From Bacteroidaceae bacterium (GTDB lineage Bacteria > Bacteroidota > Bacteroidia > Bacteroidales > Bacteroidaceae): 64,000 nucleotides of DNA. The notes beneath the pieces are model-generated. The model had not been told where the DNA came from, searched no databases, and saw only the letters and a list, made by a program, of their open reading frames with translations. Below, piece after piece: positions 18,543-28,077 of the stretch (position 1 is the first letter of the stretch; the number at the start of each line of letters is the position of its first letter). The DNA lies in the NCBI GenBank assembly GCA_017445925.1, contig JAFSRW010000057.1, positions 49,577 to 113,576 on the forward strand, given 5' to 3'. The translations under genes were made by a program, and so were the position numbers.

Positions 18543-18663
18543 GACCCACCCCGGCCCTCCCTTTAGGGAGGGTGAGGGGTTTAATAAAATATGATTATTA
18601 ACTTATGACTCATACCCTCATTAGTCACCTCCCCTAAAGGGGAGGATGGGAGGGGTCCAGATT
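18543..18663. repeat. Paired palindromic spacer element, copy A
   Basis: Two G/C-rich hairpins (CCCTCCCTTTAGGGAGGG and CCTCCCCTAAAGGGGAGG) bracket an A/T-rich middle with TATGATTATTAACTT. A nearly identical 119-bp element is at 48587-48705, in the same place between a T9SS gene and a peptide gene. It is absent at 12612. Confidence 0.85.
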
Positions 18664-18819
18664 ATGAAATATATTAAACCTATTTTGAAGGTGGAAGAGG
18701 CTGAAGTTGTCAGCATGCTGGCAGAGAGCCTGCCAATCGATGGTGGCACCACAGTAGATGGTGGTGAAGCATTGACTAAGGAAAGTTCTTGGGAGATTTG
18801 GTCCGATGATAAGGAATAG
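18664..18819 (+). CDS. Small acidic peptide, copy 2 of a three-member family
   Basis: This 51-codon ORF starts MKYIKPILKVEEAEVVSML and ends with ...WEIWSDDKE and TAG. Compared with copy 1 it differs mainly at residues 7-9 and in GG for SD before TTVDGG; most other base changes are silent. It lies 121 bp behind the stop of the second discoidin protein, separated by the paired palindromic element. Transcription from the upstream gene would have to pass those hairpins, so expression may be reduced or processed relative to copy 1. Function unknown; see copy 1 for what can be said about shape. Confidence 0.82.
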   Translation: MKYIKPILKVEEAEVVSMLAESLPIDGGTTVDGGEALTKESSWEIWSDDKE

Positions 18820-18842
18820 TCTTTAGTTTTAGAGTATAGAAG

Positions 18843-18874
18843 AAGGGCTGGTGCAAATAGCGCCAGCCCTTTAT
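18843..18874 (+). terminator. Hairpin terminator between peptide copy 2 and gltX
   Basis: AAGGGCTGG-GC pairs with GC-CAGCCCTT and a short T-rich tail follows. It sits between convergent genes and may serve both. Confidence 0.65.
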
Positions 18875-18904
18875 TACTTTAATGGAGCACTAATACTCGC
18901 GCTC

Positions 18905-20464
18905 TTATTTCAAAGTTTCAATAGCAAATTTCATGCGCTTTAGCGTTTCCTCTTTTCCTAAGAAAGCGGCTAATTCATACATATCCGGTCCTTGCCCGGC
19001 ACCTACCAAGCAGATACGCCATGCATTCCAGGGACGCAGACCGGAAGTTTCTGCCCACGGGTCAACTACTGCCTTCATGCCATCTATGCTGAAATCTTGG
19101 ATGTCGGATAACACCTCATAGAAATGTTGCATTTCAGCAGCAGTATTTTCTGTCCAGTTTTTGCGGATGAATTTGTCCTCACGATCGAAACTCTCAGGTG
19201 CCACAAAGAAGAAGCGGGTAAGGGGCCACAAATCAGATGGGAAACTGATATTGCGCTTACGCTTGTTACCTTGTCCGTCAATATACTCTATTACCTTCAG
19301 TTTCATCATGCGTACCACTTCTGCTTCTTGCTCTGTGGTAGCATTGATACCTTCAGCTTTCAAAATCTTGTCGAAGGCAGGAGCCCACGCTTCATCAGGT
19401 TGCTGAATCAGGTATTGGTGGTTGAACCATGCAGCTTTCACATAATCAAACTTGGCACCGTTCTTCGAGCACTTGCTCAGGTCGAAGAGTTTCACCATCT
19501 CATCCAGTGTCATCAGTTCCTGATCATTGCCGGGATTCCATCCGAGGAGCGCCAGGAAGTTGACAACAGCCTGAGGCAGATAACCTTTTTCGCGGTATCC
19601 GCTGGACACCTCACCTGTCTTGGGGTCGTGCCATTCCAGAGGGAATACGGGGAATCCCAGTTTGTCACCGTCACGTTTGCTAAGTTTGCCGTTTCCTATA
19701 GGTTTAAGTAATAAAGGCAGGTGTGCAAAACGGGGCATGGTATCTGCCCAGCCGAAAGCTTCATACAAAAGCACGTGCAGTGGAGCACTGGGTAACCACT
19801 CCTCGCCACGGATAACATGGGTAACCTCCATTAGGTGATCGTCCACAATATTAGCCAGATGGTAGGTGGGCAGCTCGTCGGCACTCTTGTATAGCACCTT
19901 GTCATCCAGTATACTACTGTTAATGCGTACCTCACCGCGGATTAAGTCATCTACCAGAACATCTTTTCCGGGTTCAATCAGGAAGCGGACTACATACTGC
20001 TTTCCTTCAGCTATGAGCTTGTCAACTTCCTCTTTTGTCATTGTCAGCGAATTGCGCATCTGCATTCGTGTGCTGGCATCGTATTGGAAGTTTTCTATCT
20101 CGGCACGTTTGGCCTCCAGTTCCTCTGGCGTATCAAAGGCAATGTAAGCCTTCCCGTTGTCCAAGAGTTGCTGAACATACTTTTTGTAGATGTCCCTGCG
20201 CTCGCTCTGACGGTATGGACCATGCGAGCCGCCATAGCTGACACCTTCATCAAACTTGATACCTAACCACTGGAAACTTTCAATAATATATTCCTCGGCT
20301 CCAGGTACAAAACGTCCGCTGTCGGTATCCTCAATACGGAAAATTAAGTCACCACCATGCTGGCGTGCAAAAAGGTAGTTGTATAACGCGGTCCTGACAC
20401 CACCAATATGGAGTGGACCTGTAGGACTTGGGGCAAATCTTACCCTTACTTTTCTATCTTGCAT
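18905..20464 (-). CDS. gltX: Glutamyl-tRNA synthetase
   Basis: GltX attaches glutamate to tRNA-Glu in the cytoplasm. The 519-residue product starts [20 protein letters not shown] with the class I signature HIGG in place of HIGH. The KMSKS-equivalent KLSKRDG follows the LLLKPIGNG segment. The C-terminal part holds the anticodon-binding helical domain. The length is normal for Bacteroidetes GltX, which carries an insertion relative to E. coli. On the minus strand a -7-like TACTTTTG lies at 20489-20496, giving a short leader. It is divergent from the HD hydrolase gene and convergent with peptide copy 2. Confidence 0.97.
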   Translation of the reverse strand: MQDRKVRVRFAPSPTGPLHIGGVRTALYNYLFARQHGGDLIFRIEDTDSGRFVPGAEEYIIESFQWLGIKFDEGVSYGGSHGPYRQSERRDIYKKYVQQLLDNGKAYIAFDTPEELEAKRAEIENFQYDASTRMQMRNSLTMTKEEVDKLIAEGKQYVVRFLIEPGKDVLVDDLIRGEVRINSSILDDKVLYKSADELPTYHLANIVDDHLMEVTHVIRGEEWLPSAPLHVLLYEAFGWADTMPRFAHLPLLLKPIGNGKLSKRDGDKLGFPVFPLEWHDPKTGEVSSGYREKGYLPQAVVNFLALLGWNPGNDQELMTLDEMVKLFDLSKCSKNGAKFDYVKAAWFNHQYLIQQPDEAWAPAFDKILKAEGINATTEQEAEVVRMMKLKVIEYIDGQGNKRKRNISFPSDLWPLTRFFFVAPESFDREDKFIRKNWTENTAAEMQHFYEVLSDIQDFSIDGMKAVVDPWAETSGLRPWNAWRICLVGAGQGPDMYELAAFLGKEETLKRMKFAIETLK

Positions 20465-20560
20465 AAGCTAATGTTGTCAAAATTCGTGCAAAAGTAAACA
20501 TTTTTTTTCTAACAAAAGAGTTTTTTTTGTATTTTCGCACTCAGAAAGAGAAAAAGAACA

Positions 20561-22627
20561 ATGAGCCGATACAATAGGAAGAGAAAAATCAGCAACAAAG
20601 AGTACCTGTATAGGGTTGCAGGTCTTGTTGCCATGATAGCCATTCTGACAGTTTTTCTGCCCAAGGGTGGTTATAGTAAATATGATTATAAGATAGGGGA
20701 GCCCTGGGATGATGCGCAGGTTATAGCACAAGACAGTTTCCCCGTGTACAAGAGTGAAGCTCAACTGAACCATGAGAAAGACAGCCTGCGTAATTACTAT
20801 GAACCTTATTTTGAGCGTAACAATGCTGTTTTTGTGAAGCAGTCTGGACGGTTGAAGGAGGAGTTTAAGACATTATCGGCAGATGGAGTTCCATCATATT
20901 ATCTACCCTATTTGTTGGAGAAACTTCGTCACCTGTATACGCAAGGCATTTTAGATACCCAGGACTATGATATGCTGAAAAAAGATAGTACACGTCAGGT
21001 CTGGCTTTTTGAGAATAATGAGTCACAGCCCCGTTATGTTAAACAGCTGTACACCTTGAAGTCTGCTTATGAATATATAATGGCAGAGGAAGACAGCCTT
21101 CGTTACAATCATAGCCGTATGATGCGCTGTGGCTTGGAAAGGTTCATTCAGCCCAATCTGACTTATGATGCGGAGAAGTCGTTCCAACAGCGGCAAGAGG
21201 TTGATGCTCAATTGGTACCCTACATAGGTCAGGTACTTGTTGGGCAGAAATTGGTGGACCATGGTCAGATAGTTGATGAGTACACGTATTGTGTTCTTCA
21301 GTCTATGGAGCGTTTCCAGAAGACTCGTTCGCTGAGCAATACCGAGAAGTTGCTGCAGTTGGCAGGACAGGTTACATATATTGCTATCATGATGATTCTG
21401 CTCTTGTTTTATTTTGAGCAGTTCCGAAGCGATTATCTGACCAGCCCACGGTATATCCTGCTGGTGGTGAGCCAATGTATTTTATTCCCGTTGGTAACGT
21501 ACACATTGATGTCACATAGCCTGATGAGTGTTTACGTTGTTCCCTATTGTATTTTGCCTATTCTTATCCGTGTGTTCATGGATAGCCGAACGGCATTTAT
21601 TGCACATATTATATCCATCCTATTGTGCGCTGTTTCACTCCATCATCCATACGAATTTATCGTAACCCAGTTGGTGGCAGGTCTGGTTGCTATTTATAGC
21701 CTGAGACAGCTTTCACAGCGCAGTGAGCTGGTTCGTGCTGCAGCCTTGGTAACGGTGGTCTCATTAATTACCTATTTCTGTATTGAACTGTTGCATGGTA
21801 GTCCATATAGCTCTAACGGGTTCGATAGATGGACATATATCTATATCTTGTTGGCGGGTGTCCTGTCCCTTCTTTCCTATACGCTACTCATGCCTATAGA
21901 GCGTATCTTTGGTTTTACGTCCAACGTTACATTGGTAGAACTTTCCAATATCAACAACACCATTCTTCGCCGACTGTCCGAGGAGGCACCCGGAACATTC
22001 CAGCACAGCATGCAGGTGGCTAATTTAGCTGCCGAGGTGGCCAATAGGATAGGTGGAAAGAGCCAGTTAGTCAGAACGGGTGCCCTATATCACGATATAG
22101 GAAAGTTGGAGAACCCCGTCTTTTTCACCGAAAATCAGTCGGGCACGAATCCTCATGATAATTTGCCCTACGAACAGAGTGCTCAGATTATTATCCAACA
22201 TGTAAAGAATGGTTTACGTCTGGCAGATAAATATCGGCTCCCTTCTGTCATTAAGGAGTTCATCTCAACTCATCACGGACGTAGTCTGGCTAAATACTTC
22301 TACGTTTCCTGCAAGAATGATTATCCTGACAAAGAAATAGATAAGCGACTGTTTACCTATCCTGGTCCCAATCCCACCACGTTGGAACAGGCCATTCTTA
22401 TGATGGCAGACTCTGTTGAAGCCGCCTCTCGGAGTCTATCAGAATATACAGAGGAAAGCCTGAATAGTATGGTCGACAGGATTGTTGATGATCAGGTGAC
22501 CTCAGGCTATTTTGCGGGGTGTCCTATCTCTTTTTTAGAGATTGCTGACGCGAAGGAGGTTTTCAAGACCAAATTGCGCACGATGTATCATACTCGCATC
22601 CAATACCCTGAGCTTACAGGTAAGTGA
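20561..22627 (+). CDS. 7TM-HD family phosphohydrolase (PgpH-like)
   Basis: The 688-residue protein has one N-terminal membrane helix (VAGLVAMIAILTVFLPKG) and an extracytoplasmic 7TMR-HDED-type domain to about residue 265. Several membrane helices follow between about 270 and 450 (YIAIMMILLLFYF, YILLVVSQCILFPLVTYTL and others). The cytoplasmic HD domain carries H-D at residues 511-512 (YHDIGKLENP) and later HH and D residues (STHHGRS, MMADSVEAA). This is the PgpH architecture, and PgpH members hydrolyse cyclic-di-AMP. That substrate is inferred from family, not shown here. The gene is divergent from gltX and monocistronic by appearance. Confidence 0.9.
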   Translation: MSRYNRKRKISNKEYLYRVAGLVAMIAILTVFLPKGGYSKYDYKIGEPWDDAQVIAQDSFPVYKSEAQLNHEKDSLRNYYEPYFERNNAVFVKQSGRLKEEFKTLSADGVPSYYLPYLLEKLRHLYTQGILDTQDYDMLKKDSTRQVWLFENNESQPRYVKQLYTLKSAYEYIMAEEDSLRYNHSRMMRCGLERFIQPNLTYDAEKSFQQRQEVDAQLVPYIGQVLVGQKLVDHGQIVDEYTYCVLQSMERFQKTRSLSNTEKLLQLAGQVTYIAIMMILLLFYFEQFRSDYLTSPRYILLVVSQCILFPLVTYTLMSHSLMSVYVVPYCILPILIRVFMDSRTAFIAHIISILLCAVSLHHPYEFIVTQLVAGLVAIYSLRQLSQRSELVRAAALVTVVSLITYFCIELLHGSPYSSNGFDRWTYIYILLAGVLSLLSYTLLMPIERIFGFTSNVTLVELSNINNTILRRLSEEAPGTFQHSMQVANLAAEVANRIGGKSQLVRTGALYHDIGKLENPVFFTENQSGTNPHDNLPYEQSAQIIIQHVKNGLRLADKYRLPSVIKEFISTHHGRSLAKYFYVSCKNDYPDKEIDKRLFTYPGPNPTTLEQAILMMADSVEAASRSLSEYTEESLNSMVDRIVDDQVTSGYFAGCPISFLEIADAKEVFKTKLRTMYHTRIQYPELTGK

Positions 22628-22652
22628 TGAAATTGCTAAAAAAGGTTAGGAA

Positions 22653-22685
22653 TTTGCAGAAATGAATAAAAATTCATTATCTTTG
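22653..22685 (+). promoter_or_regulatory. Promoter of the M60 peptidase gene
   Basis: TTTG (22653-22656), 21 bases, then TATCTTTG (22678-22685), 26 bp before the ATG. The leader would be short. Confidence 0.7.
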
Positions 22686-22710
22686 CAGTGTTAATCAAAA
22701 ACAAAAGATT

Positions 22711-25700
22711 ATGAAGACTAAGATATATGCGTTTCTGCTGACGATATTGCTTTATGGCGCCTTCTCCTTGACGGCGCAGAGTCAGACTGTCGGTGATTTG
22801 GAAGGCAAGGATTACGTCGACGACATCCTTAGCAAAGGAGGTTTGGTTCGTATTACCAATCGAAGGACTTCCAGTGCCAATCTAACCGATGACGGGACCA
22901 AGACCCTTGGTGCCCGATCCAATGTGAATAATCTGCAACAGGTGTGGATTTTGCAGAGATATAACAAGAGTTATACCCTGCGTAACGGTGGTACAGGCCG
23001 CTTCCTTTCGTCCACTGATAATTACCGTTCACCAAGTACAACGGCCAAGATGCTGTACATTCAGTATAGCCCCAACAATACGGGAAATTCCTCTTACGTC
23101 AACATTTCAGAAAAGAGTGATTTTAGCGGTACCTCCTGCCTAAATCTGAATGGTGATGGTGTCACCTTGTATAAATGGAGTTACCAAGGTGATTTTGGTT
23201 CAGACTGGAAGATATCTGCAGTGGATAACTTTACTATGGAGGAGGTGCTGGAAGGATTGCTGGCACAAAGTCCTTATAAAACTCCTGAGGTTGGTAAGTA
23301 CTATCGTATCCGCAACATGGGTTATGATACCTATATGAATGAGGACTTCGGTAATAATGCCATCAGTTGCGAGGCAAAAAGCGAGGACAAGCTTTCTCAA
23401 TACTGGACTTTGGTATCTGCTTCGTCGGGTAAGTATCATTTGCAGAACCTCTGTACCCAGCGCTATATTGTCCGCCAGAACGGTGCACTCAGCAAACAAT
23501 ACAAGACTCAGACGGGCAAACCTACCGTGGGATTTTCGCTCACACGTAACGGTGACGAAACGAACCTGCTGTATTACATAGTGGACAATGGTAACGTTGC
23601 TCTGCATTGTGATGCCCAAAGTGCAATGGTGGGTTGGTATACCGACAATATTCCTGGCAGCACATGGGGCTTTGAGGAGGTGGAACTTACCGATGAGTTT
23701 ATAGAGAAAGGTCGAAGTGGTCTGAATGCCTATAATGAACTTAAATCCAAGTCGTCAGCTTATAAGTCTGCACTTAACAGACTCTTCAAGGATGGTGCCT
23801 GCACAGAGCTAAACGACGAGATACAGGCTCTTTCGGATGAAGCGTTGGCAGAGAATGCAGATTTTCAGTTGTTGAATGCCGATATGCAGGCCATGATTCT
23901 GAAGGTTAAGAATAACACTTGGGAAACATGTACGGGCAGTAATGGGTATAGTCGTGACTTTGAGAAGTTCTTCCGTGTTCGCGACGATTATCAGGTTTAC
24001 AGTCATTACCAGAAGATGGCGGGCAATGCGTATTGTGGCATGAGCAATTCCTTCGGCAAACTTTCCGGTCCAACGGGTATCTGTGGTAATGCAGGAGATA
24101 TCATCTATCTTTACGTTGATAAGGAACCTAATTCCAATTGTACCTTACAGGTCGAGGTTATTGCCGATAGCGACAGTCCGGGCGACCATCAAACTGGTGC
24201 TACAACGGATTTGCACAAAGGCCTTAATGCAATTATATTGAGTAATAAGAGCACCATATACATTTTCTATCAGCTCAATGACCCAGAGAAATATCTTGCC
24301 AACTACCCTGATATGAAGATTCATATCGAGGGAGGACAGGTACAAGGTTATTGGGATGCCACGCGAGATATGACAAATGCCGACTGGCTCCTTTTGCGTG
24401 AAAAGATGCTCAACAAGAGTAGCATCCTGAACCTTAAATGCAAGCGCCTGGTCTTTGTTATGAACAACAGTCTGGTACAGAAAGCCATCAGTGCCGATAA
24501 TAATATGGAAGGCCTGATGCGTGTCTGGAACACCATGTTACAGAACGAAGAGGACCTGATGGGCTTCCAGGAGAAGGTAGAAGGCAAGTTCAACAATATC
24601 TGGAACTGCTTCTCTATCAACCACAGTTACATGTATGCCACCACATACGGAACCTATTATGAGAACAGCACCCTGTCCACCGTCATGAGCTATAAGGCAC
24701 TGACAGAGACGGGTGGTGGTGCTCTCTGGGGACCCAGTCATGAGATGGGACACAACCACCAGGCCTGCATCAATGGTGTGGGAAGTACAGAAACCAGTAA
24801 TAACCTGTTCTCTAATGTCAACGTCTATCTGCATGGTGTGAGCACTAGTCGTGGTGATGCCGCCGAGACCTGCTTCAGCGACTTTGCTGCCGACAAGTCG
24901 TGGCTGCAGCGCGGTACTTGGGCACAAGCCAGATTCTATTATCAACTGTACTTATACTATCATGCTACAGGGCGTAACACCGACTTCTACCCCAAACTCT
25001 TTACACTTCTACGCCAGAGTCCCATTAACAAAGGTTCGTGGGATGACACCTTAGAGGCAGATACTGATGGAGACGGAGTTAACGATGTAAAGGGTGGTTA
25101 CAAAAGTTATGGAAAGAACGATTATCTGCATATAGCCAAGAAGATGTGCGATGCGGCGGGTGAGGACCTGAGCGAGTTCTTTGAGGCATACGGTATGTTT
25201 ATTCCTGTGAAGGATATGTTTGTCGATGATTACTCCAAATATTGGGTAACCACTACCCAGGCCGATATAAATGCTGCCAAGAAATACATGCAACGTTATC
25301 CTAAGGCAGGTAACATCATCTTCATAGAAGACCGTATCAAGCAGTCACCCTCTGTTGCCGATGGTCCGTTGGAGGGAAAGCCCAAGAGTAAGTATCGTGT
25401 TCCTATCAGCGATGAGGATTGCAACCAGATTGGCAAGCATGGCGATGTGGGCCAGTATTCCGATTATGTGGACGATTATGTTACCAACGGATATTATTAC
25501 ACCACTTCCACCAGTTCCGGAAATACTACTTTTAGAATTACAGGTACAGGAGCCGTAGGATTTAAGATTTATGACAGCAACGATAAGTTGGTATACCTGA
25601 GCAACAAGAAGACTTTCACTGTTCCCTCTGCCGTTCAGAAGAAGATAAAGGACGGTTTCCGGCTTTATGCTGCCGAGGGTAATGGTTATGATGTCTTAGT

Positions 25701-26397
25701 ACAGTTCGGCCCAGCCTCGTATCGTGGCGAGATGATTGCTTACTATGCAGGAAATCCCACGCCTCATACCTTATATTATTATGGAACAGGAACAGCGGGT
25801 AAGAGCGATATTGCTACGTTGCCACCCAACTCTCTTGTTTATATAAAGTCAGATCAGGATGAGAAGAAACAACCCACAGAAGAATTGTTGCAGAAGGCTA
25901 ATGTGGTAAGTGCTGAGAGCGAAGCACAGAAAGTTGAAATTGACGGCGACAAGCCCTTCTATATCCCCACGGAGTTCACAGCTCAACAAGTAATCTTCAC
26001 CAAGGAGGGGACTGGTTATCAGGCACTTAAACTCCCGTTCGATATGATAGAGGAAGATACAAAAACTATTCCTGCTGGCGAACCTGTGATTAAAGAGGGT
26101 AAAGTGGAGATTAATGCAAACAGTGTGGTAATAAAAGCTGGCACCTATGATGTAACAGAAAGCGGCTATATCCTTGCTTCAGATGGCAACTCATACATCT
26201 TTGCTGAAAACATCTCGCCCTTCACATACGTCTGGGATGAGCCGAATGGCATTGAAAACGTTAACGTCAACGATAACGTTAACAAGGGTGAAGAGGGGGC
26301 AGTTTACGACCTCGCTGGCCGAAAGATAGCCAACGGCCAAAAGCCAACAGCCAAAGGCCTGTATATACATAACGGTAAAAAGATATTGATAAAATAA
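22711..26397 (+). CDS. Secreted M60-like (enhancin/mucinase-type) metallopeptidase with T9SS tail
   Basis: The 1228-residue product has a signal peptide (to about residue 25) and two RICIN-like or beta-trefoil-like segments near residues 30-330. A peptidase M60 domain follows, with the zinc motif HEMGH at residues 677-681 (in GPSHEMGHNHQ). Near residue 730 is an ETCFSDFA segment that could hold the third ligand region. M60 enzymes cut O-glycosylated mucin-type glycoproteins, at the cell surface or outside it. The protein ends in a T9SS tail (YDLAGRKI ... KGLYIHNGKKILIK), consistent with export by the system at 1384-7822. The linker before the tail (IENVNVNDNVNK) is encoded by the AACGTT hexamer repeat. 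The stop overlaps the next start by one base (TAATG). Confidence 0.9.
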   Translation: MKTKIYAFLLTILLYGAFSLTAQSQTVGDLEGKDYVDDILSKGGLVRITNRRTSSANLTDDGTKTLGARSNVNNLQQVWILQRYNKSYTLRNGGTGRFLSSTDNYRSPSTTAKMLYIQYSPNNTGNSSYVNISEKSDFSGTSCLNLNGDGVTLYKWSYQGDFGSDWKISAVDNFTMEEVLEGLLAQSPYKTPEVGKYYRIRNMGYDTYMNEDFGNNAISCEAKSEDKLSQYWTLVSASSGKYHLQNLCTQRYIVRQNGALSKQYKTQTGKPTVGFSLTRNGDETNLLYYIVDNGNVALHCDAQSAMVGWYTDNIPGSTWGFEEVELTDEFIEKGRSGLNAYNELKSKSSAYKSALNRLFKDGACTELNDEIQALSDEALAENADFQLLNADMQAMILKVKNNTWETCTGSNGYSRDFEKFFRVRDDYQVYSHYQKMAGNAYCGMSNSFGKLSGPTGICGNAGDIIYLYVDKEPNSNCTLQVEVIADSDSPGDHQTGATTDLHKGLNAIILSNKSTIYIFYQLNDPEKYLANYPDMKIHIEGGQVQGYWDATRDMTNADWLLLREKMLNKSSILNLKCKRLVFVMNNSLVQKAISADNNMEGLMRVWNTMLQNEEDLMGFQEKVEGKFNNIWNCFSINHSYMYATTYGTYYENSTLSTVMSYKALTETGGGALWGPSHEMGHNHQACINGVGSTETSNNLFSNVNVYLHGVSTSRGDAAETCFSDFAADKSWLQRGTWAQARFYYQLYLYYHATGRNTDFYPKLFTLLRQSPINKGSWDDTLEADTDGDGVNDVKGGYKSYGKNDYLHIAKKMCDAAGEDLSEFFEAYGMFIPVKDMFVDDYSKYWVTTTQADINAAKKYMQRYPKAGNIIFIEDRIKQSPSVADGPLEGKPKSKYRVPISDEDCNQIGKHGDVGQYSDYVDDYVTNGYYYTTSTSSGNTTFRITGTGAVGFKIYDSNDKLVYLSNKKTFTVPSAVQKKIKDGFRLYAAEGNGYDVLVQFGPASYRGEMIAYYAGNPTPHTLYYYGTGTAGKSDIATLPPNSLVYIKSDQDEKKQPTEELLQKANVVSAESEAQKVEIDGDKPFYIPTEFTAQQVIFTKEGTGYQALKLPFDMIEEDTKTIPAGEPVIKEGKVEINANSVVIKAGTYDVTESGYILASDGNSYIFAENISPFTYVWDEPNGIENVNVNDNVNKGEEGAVYDLAGRKIANGQKPTAKGLYIHNGKKILIK

Positions 26398-28004
26398 TGG
26401 CAAAAGAAAAACCTAACAAGAGTAAAAAGGATGTTGCTAAGGGTGCATCAACGCCCCCAGTAGCAGAAAAGAAGAAAAGGTCTGTGCGCCTGCCAGTGCT
26501 CCTGCTCTTCTGTGTGGCAGTACTGTTGTGGTCGGCATGGTATTACGGAAGTGTCTTTCATTTGAGTCGTGAATACAGTTTCTGGGTAGCAGATACCCGT
26601 CAGATGGATTTCATACTCTCCTGTTCATTTGGCAGTATGCGCTATGTAGGAAGAGCCTTGCTTATGACCTATAAATATCCTTGGTTGGGCGGACTCCTGA
26701 TGGCGTTCCTGCTTACGGTGGGCACGTGGTTGGTAGGTTACTGTTGGCGCCTGAAAGCCAAATGGCGTTCCATTCAGTATCTGCCTGCATTGGCTTATAT
26801 GGGCACTGTTACCTATCTTGGTCTTGATATCTTCTTTGAAGCCGAAACAGGTTATATCCTAGGAATACCTTTCCTGACGGTATTGGTCCTTGCCATTTGT
26901 GGCATCATGATTAGGAGCTTCAGTCGTAAGAAGGTACATGCCCTCTTTGCTGTTCCTGCCGACGAGACCCAGCGCGACAATCTTTTTCAGTTGGTTGTCT
27001 GCATCGTAGGCTTTGCTGCCATAATAGGTTTTAATGAGTGGAAACGTCCCTATGTGCGTGTTATTACCCAGTTGGCTGCTATGGAGCAGGAGCAGGATTG
27101 GGAGGGAATACAGAGGGTGGCCAGAGCTCATTCCTACCAGAGCAACCGTCCTATGGCCTGCATGTATGCCATAGCTCTTGTTCATACGGAACAGATAGCC
27201 TACCGCATGTATGATATCCGTTTGGATTACGATTCGCTTTATATACACGGGAAGGACGGCACTCATAACAATGCCAGCAATATGTATATTCCTGAGGGTA
27301 GTTATCATGGCGGTTTCTCAGAATCCTGTATGCATTCTTGCATGGAGCAGATGGTGATGGAAGGTCCTTCGTTGCGTCTGATGAAACTCTACATTAAGAG
27401 TGCCTTGATGCGTGGTGAGTGGGAACTCTGTCGTAAGTATCTCCGTATTCTCAGTGATGTCCCCTTTGAGAGTGCTTTCTGTGGGAAATACGGAGCTATG
27501 GTGGGAAATGATTCCCTGGTGAATGCCGACCCTGAGATTGCTAAGATCCGGCTTACCGAGCCTCTTCATGACAGTTTCGAGAGTATGTATCAACCGCCTT
27601 TGTTCATGGGATACAACCTGTCGTTGGTGGAGGGACGTAGTGTGAACGCCTTGTACAACTCGCTATGCGTCTGCCTCTATACCAAGTTGATGCCTGCCTT
27701 CCTTTCGCGTTTGGAGCCTATCATGGGAACAACACCCCCAGACATCATTGGTGATGGCATCTTATTGTCCGCCAGCAAAAATCCTGGCTTAGAAAATAAT
27801 TTCACGGGTCTGAACATGCGTATTCCTCGAATTCAAAGTTTTATGCAACAAATACAGCCCTATATGAGTGACCGTCCAGGACATGCGTATGAGCTGTTTG
27901 GCAAATATAAGGGGTATTATCCTTACTATTATTTCTTTGGCAACCTGAAAGCCACCAAGAAGGGATATACGGGAGAGGCTACATCTAATTCTGGTGTAAA
28001 CTAA
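26397..28004 (+). CDS. DUF6057-like inner-membrane protein
   Basis: The 535-residue product has a Lys-rich cytoplasmic N-terminus and then about five hydrophobic helices within residues 30-225 (VLLLFCVAVLLWSAWYY; LGGLLMAFLLTVGTWLVGY; FLTVLVLAICGIMI; LFQLVVCIVGFAAIIGF). A long soluble tail with TPR-like helices follows (DWEGIQRVARAHSYQSNRP). The layout agrees with the uncharacterised DUF6057 family of Bacteroidales; I am confident of the membrane topology, less so of the family name. It starts on the last base of the M60 stop codon, so translation is probably coupled. The downstream gene encodes a CxxCH/PD40 lipoprotein. Function unknown. Confidence 0.8.
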   Translation: MAKEKPNKSKKDVAKGASTPPVAEKKKRSVRLPVLLLFCVAVLLWSAWYYGSVFHLSREYSFWVADTRQMDFILSCSFGSMRYVGRALLMTYKYPWLGGLLMAFLLTVGTWLVGYCWRLKAKWRSIQYLPALAYMGTVTYLGLDIFFEAETGYILGIPFLTVLVLAICGIMIRSFSRKKVHALFAVPADETQRDNLFQLVVCIVGFAAIIGFNEWKRPYVRVITQLAAMEQEQDWEGIQRVARAHSYQSNRPMACMYAIALVHTEQIAYRMYDIRLDYDSLYIHGKDGTHNNASNMYIPEGSYHGGFSESCMHSCMEQMVMEGPSLRLMKLYIKSALMRGEWELCRKYLRILSDVPFESAFCGKYGAMVGNDSLVNADPEIAKIRLTEPLHDSFESMYQPPLFMGYNLSLVEGRSVNALYNSLCVCLYTKLMPAFLSRLEPIMGTTPPDIIGDGILLSASKNPGLENNFTGLNMRIPRIQSFMQQIQPYMSDRPGHAYELFGKYKGYYPYYYFFGNLKATKKGYTGEATSNSGVN

Positions 28005-28028
28005 TAATTATAGACTGCCCAAGGTTCT

Positions 28029-28063
28029 CCTAGGACGTCCTAGGCTTTCCTAGCTGAACCTAG
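28029..28063. repeat. Four CCTAG words at exact 10-bp spacing
   Basis: CCTAG begins at 28029, 28039, 28049 and 28059, in the 73-bp gap just ahead of the gene at 28078. The spacing equals about one helical turn. Confidence 0.7.
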
Positions 28064-28077
28064 TAAAAAATTGAATT

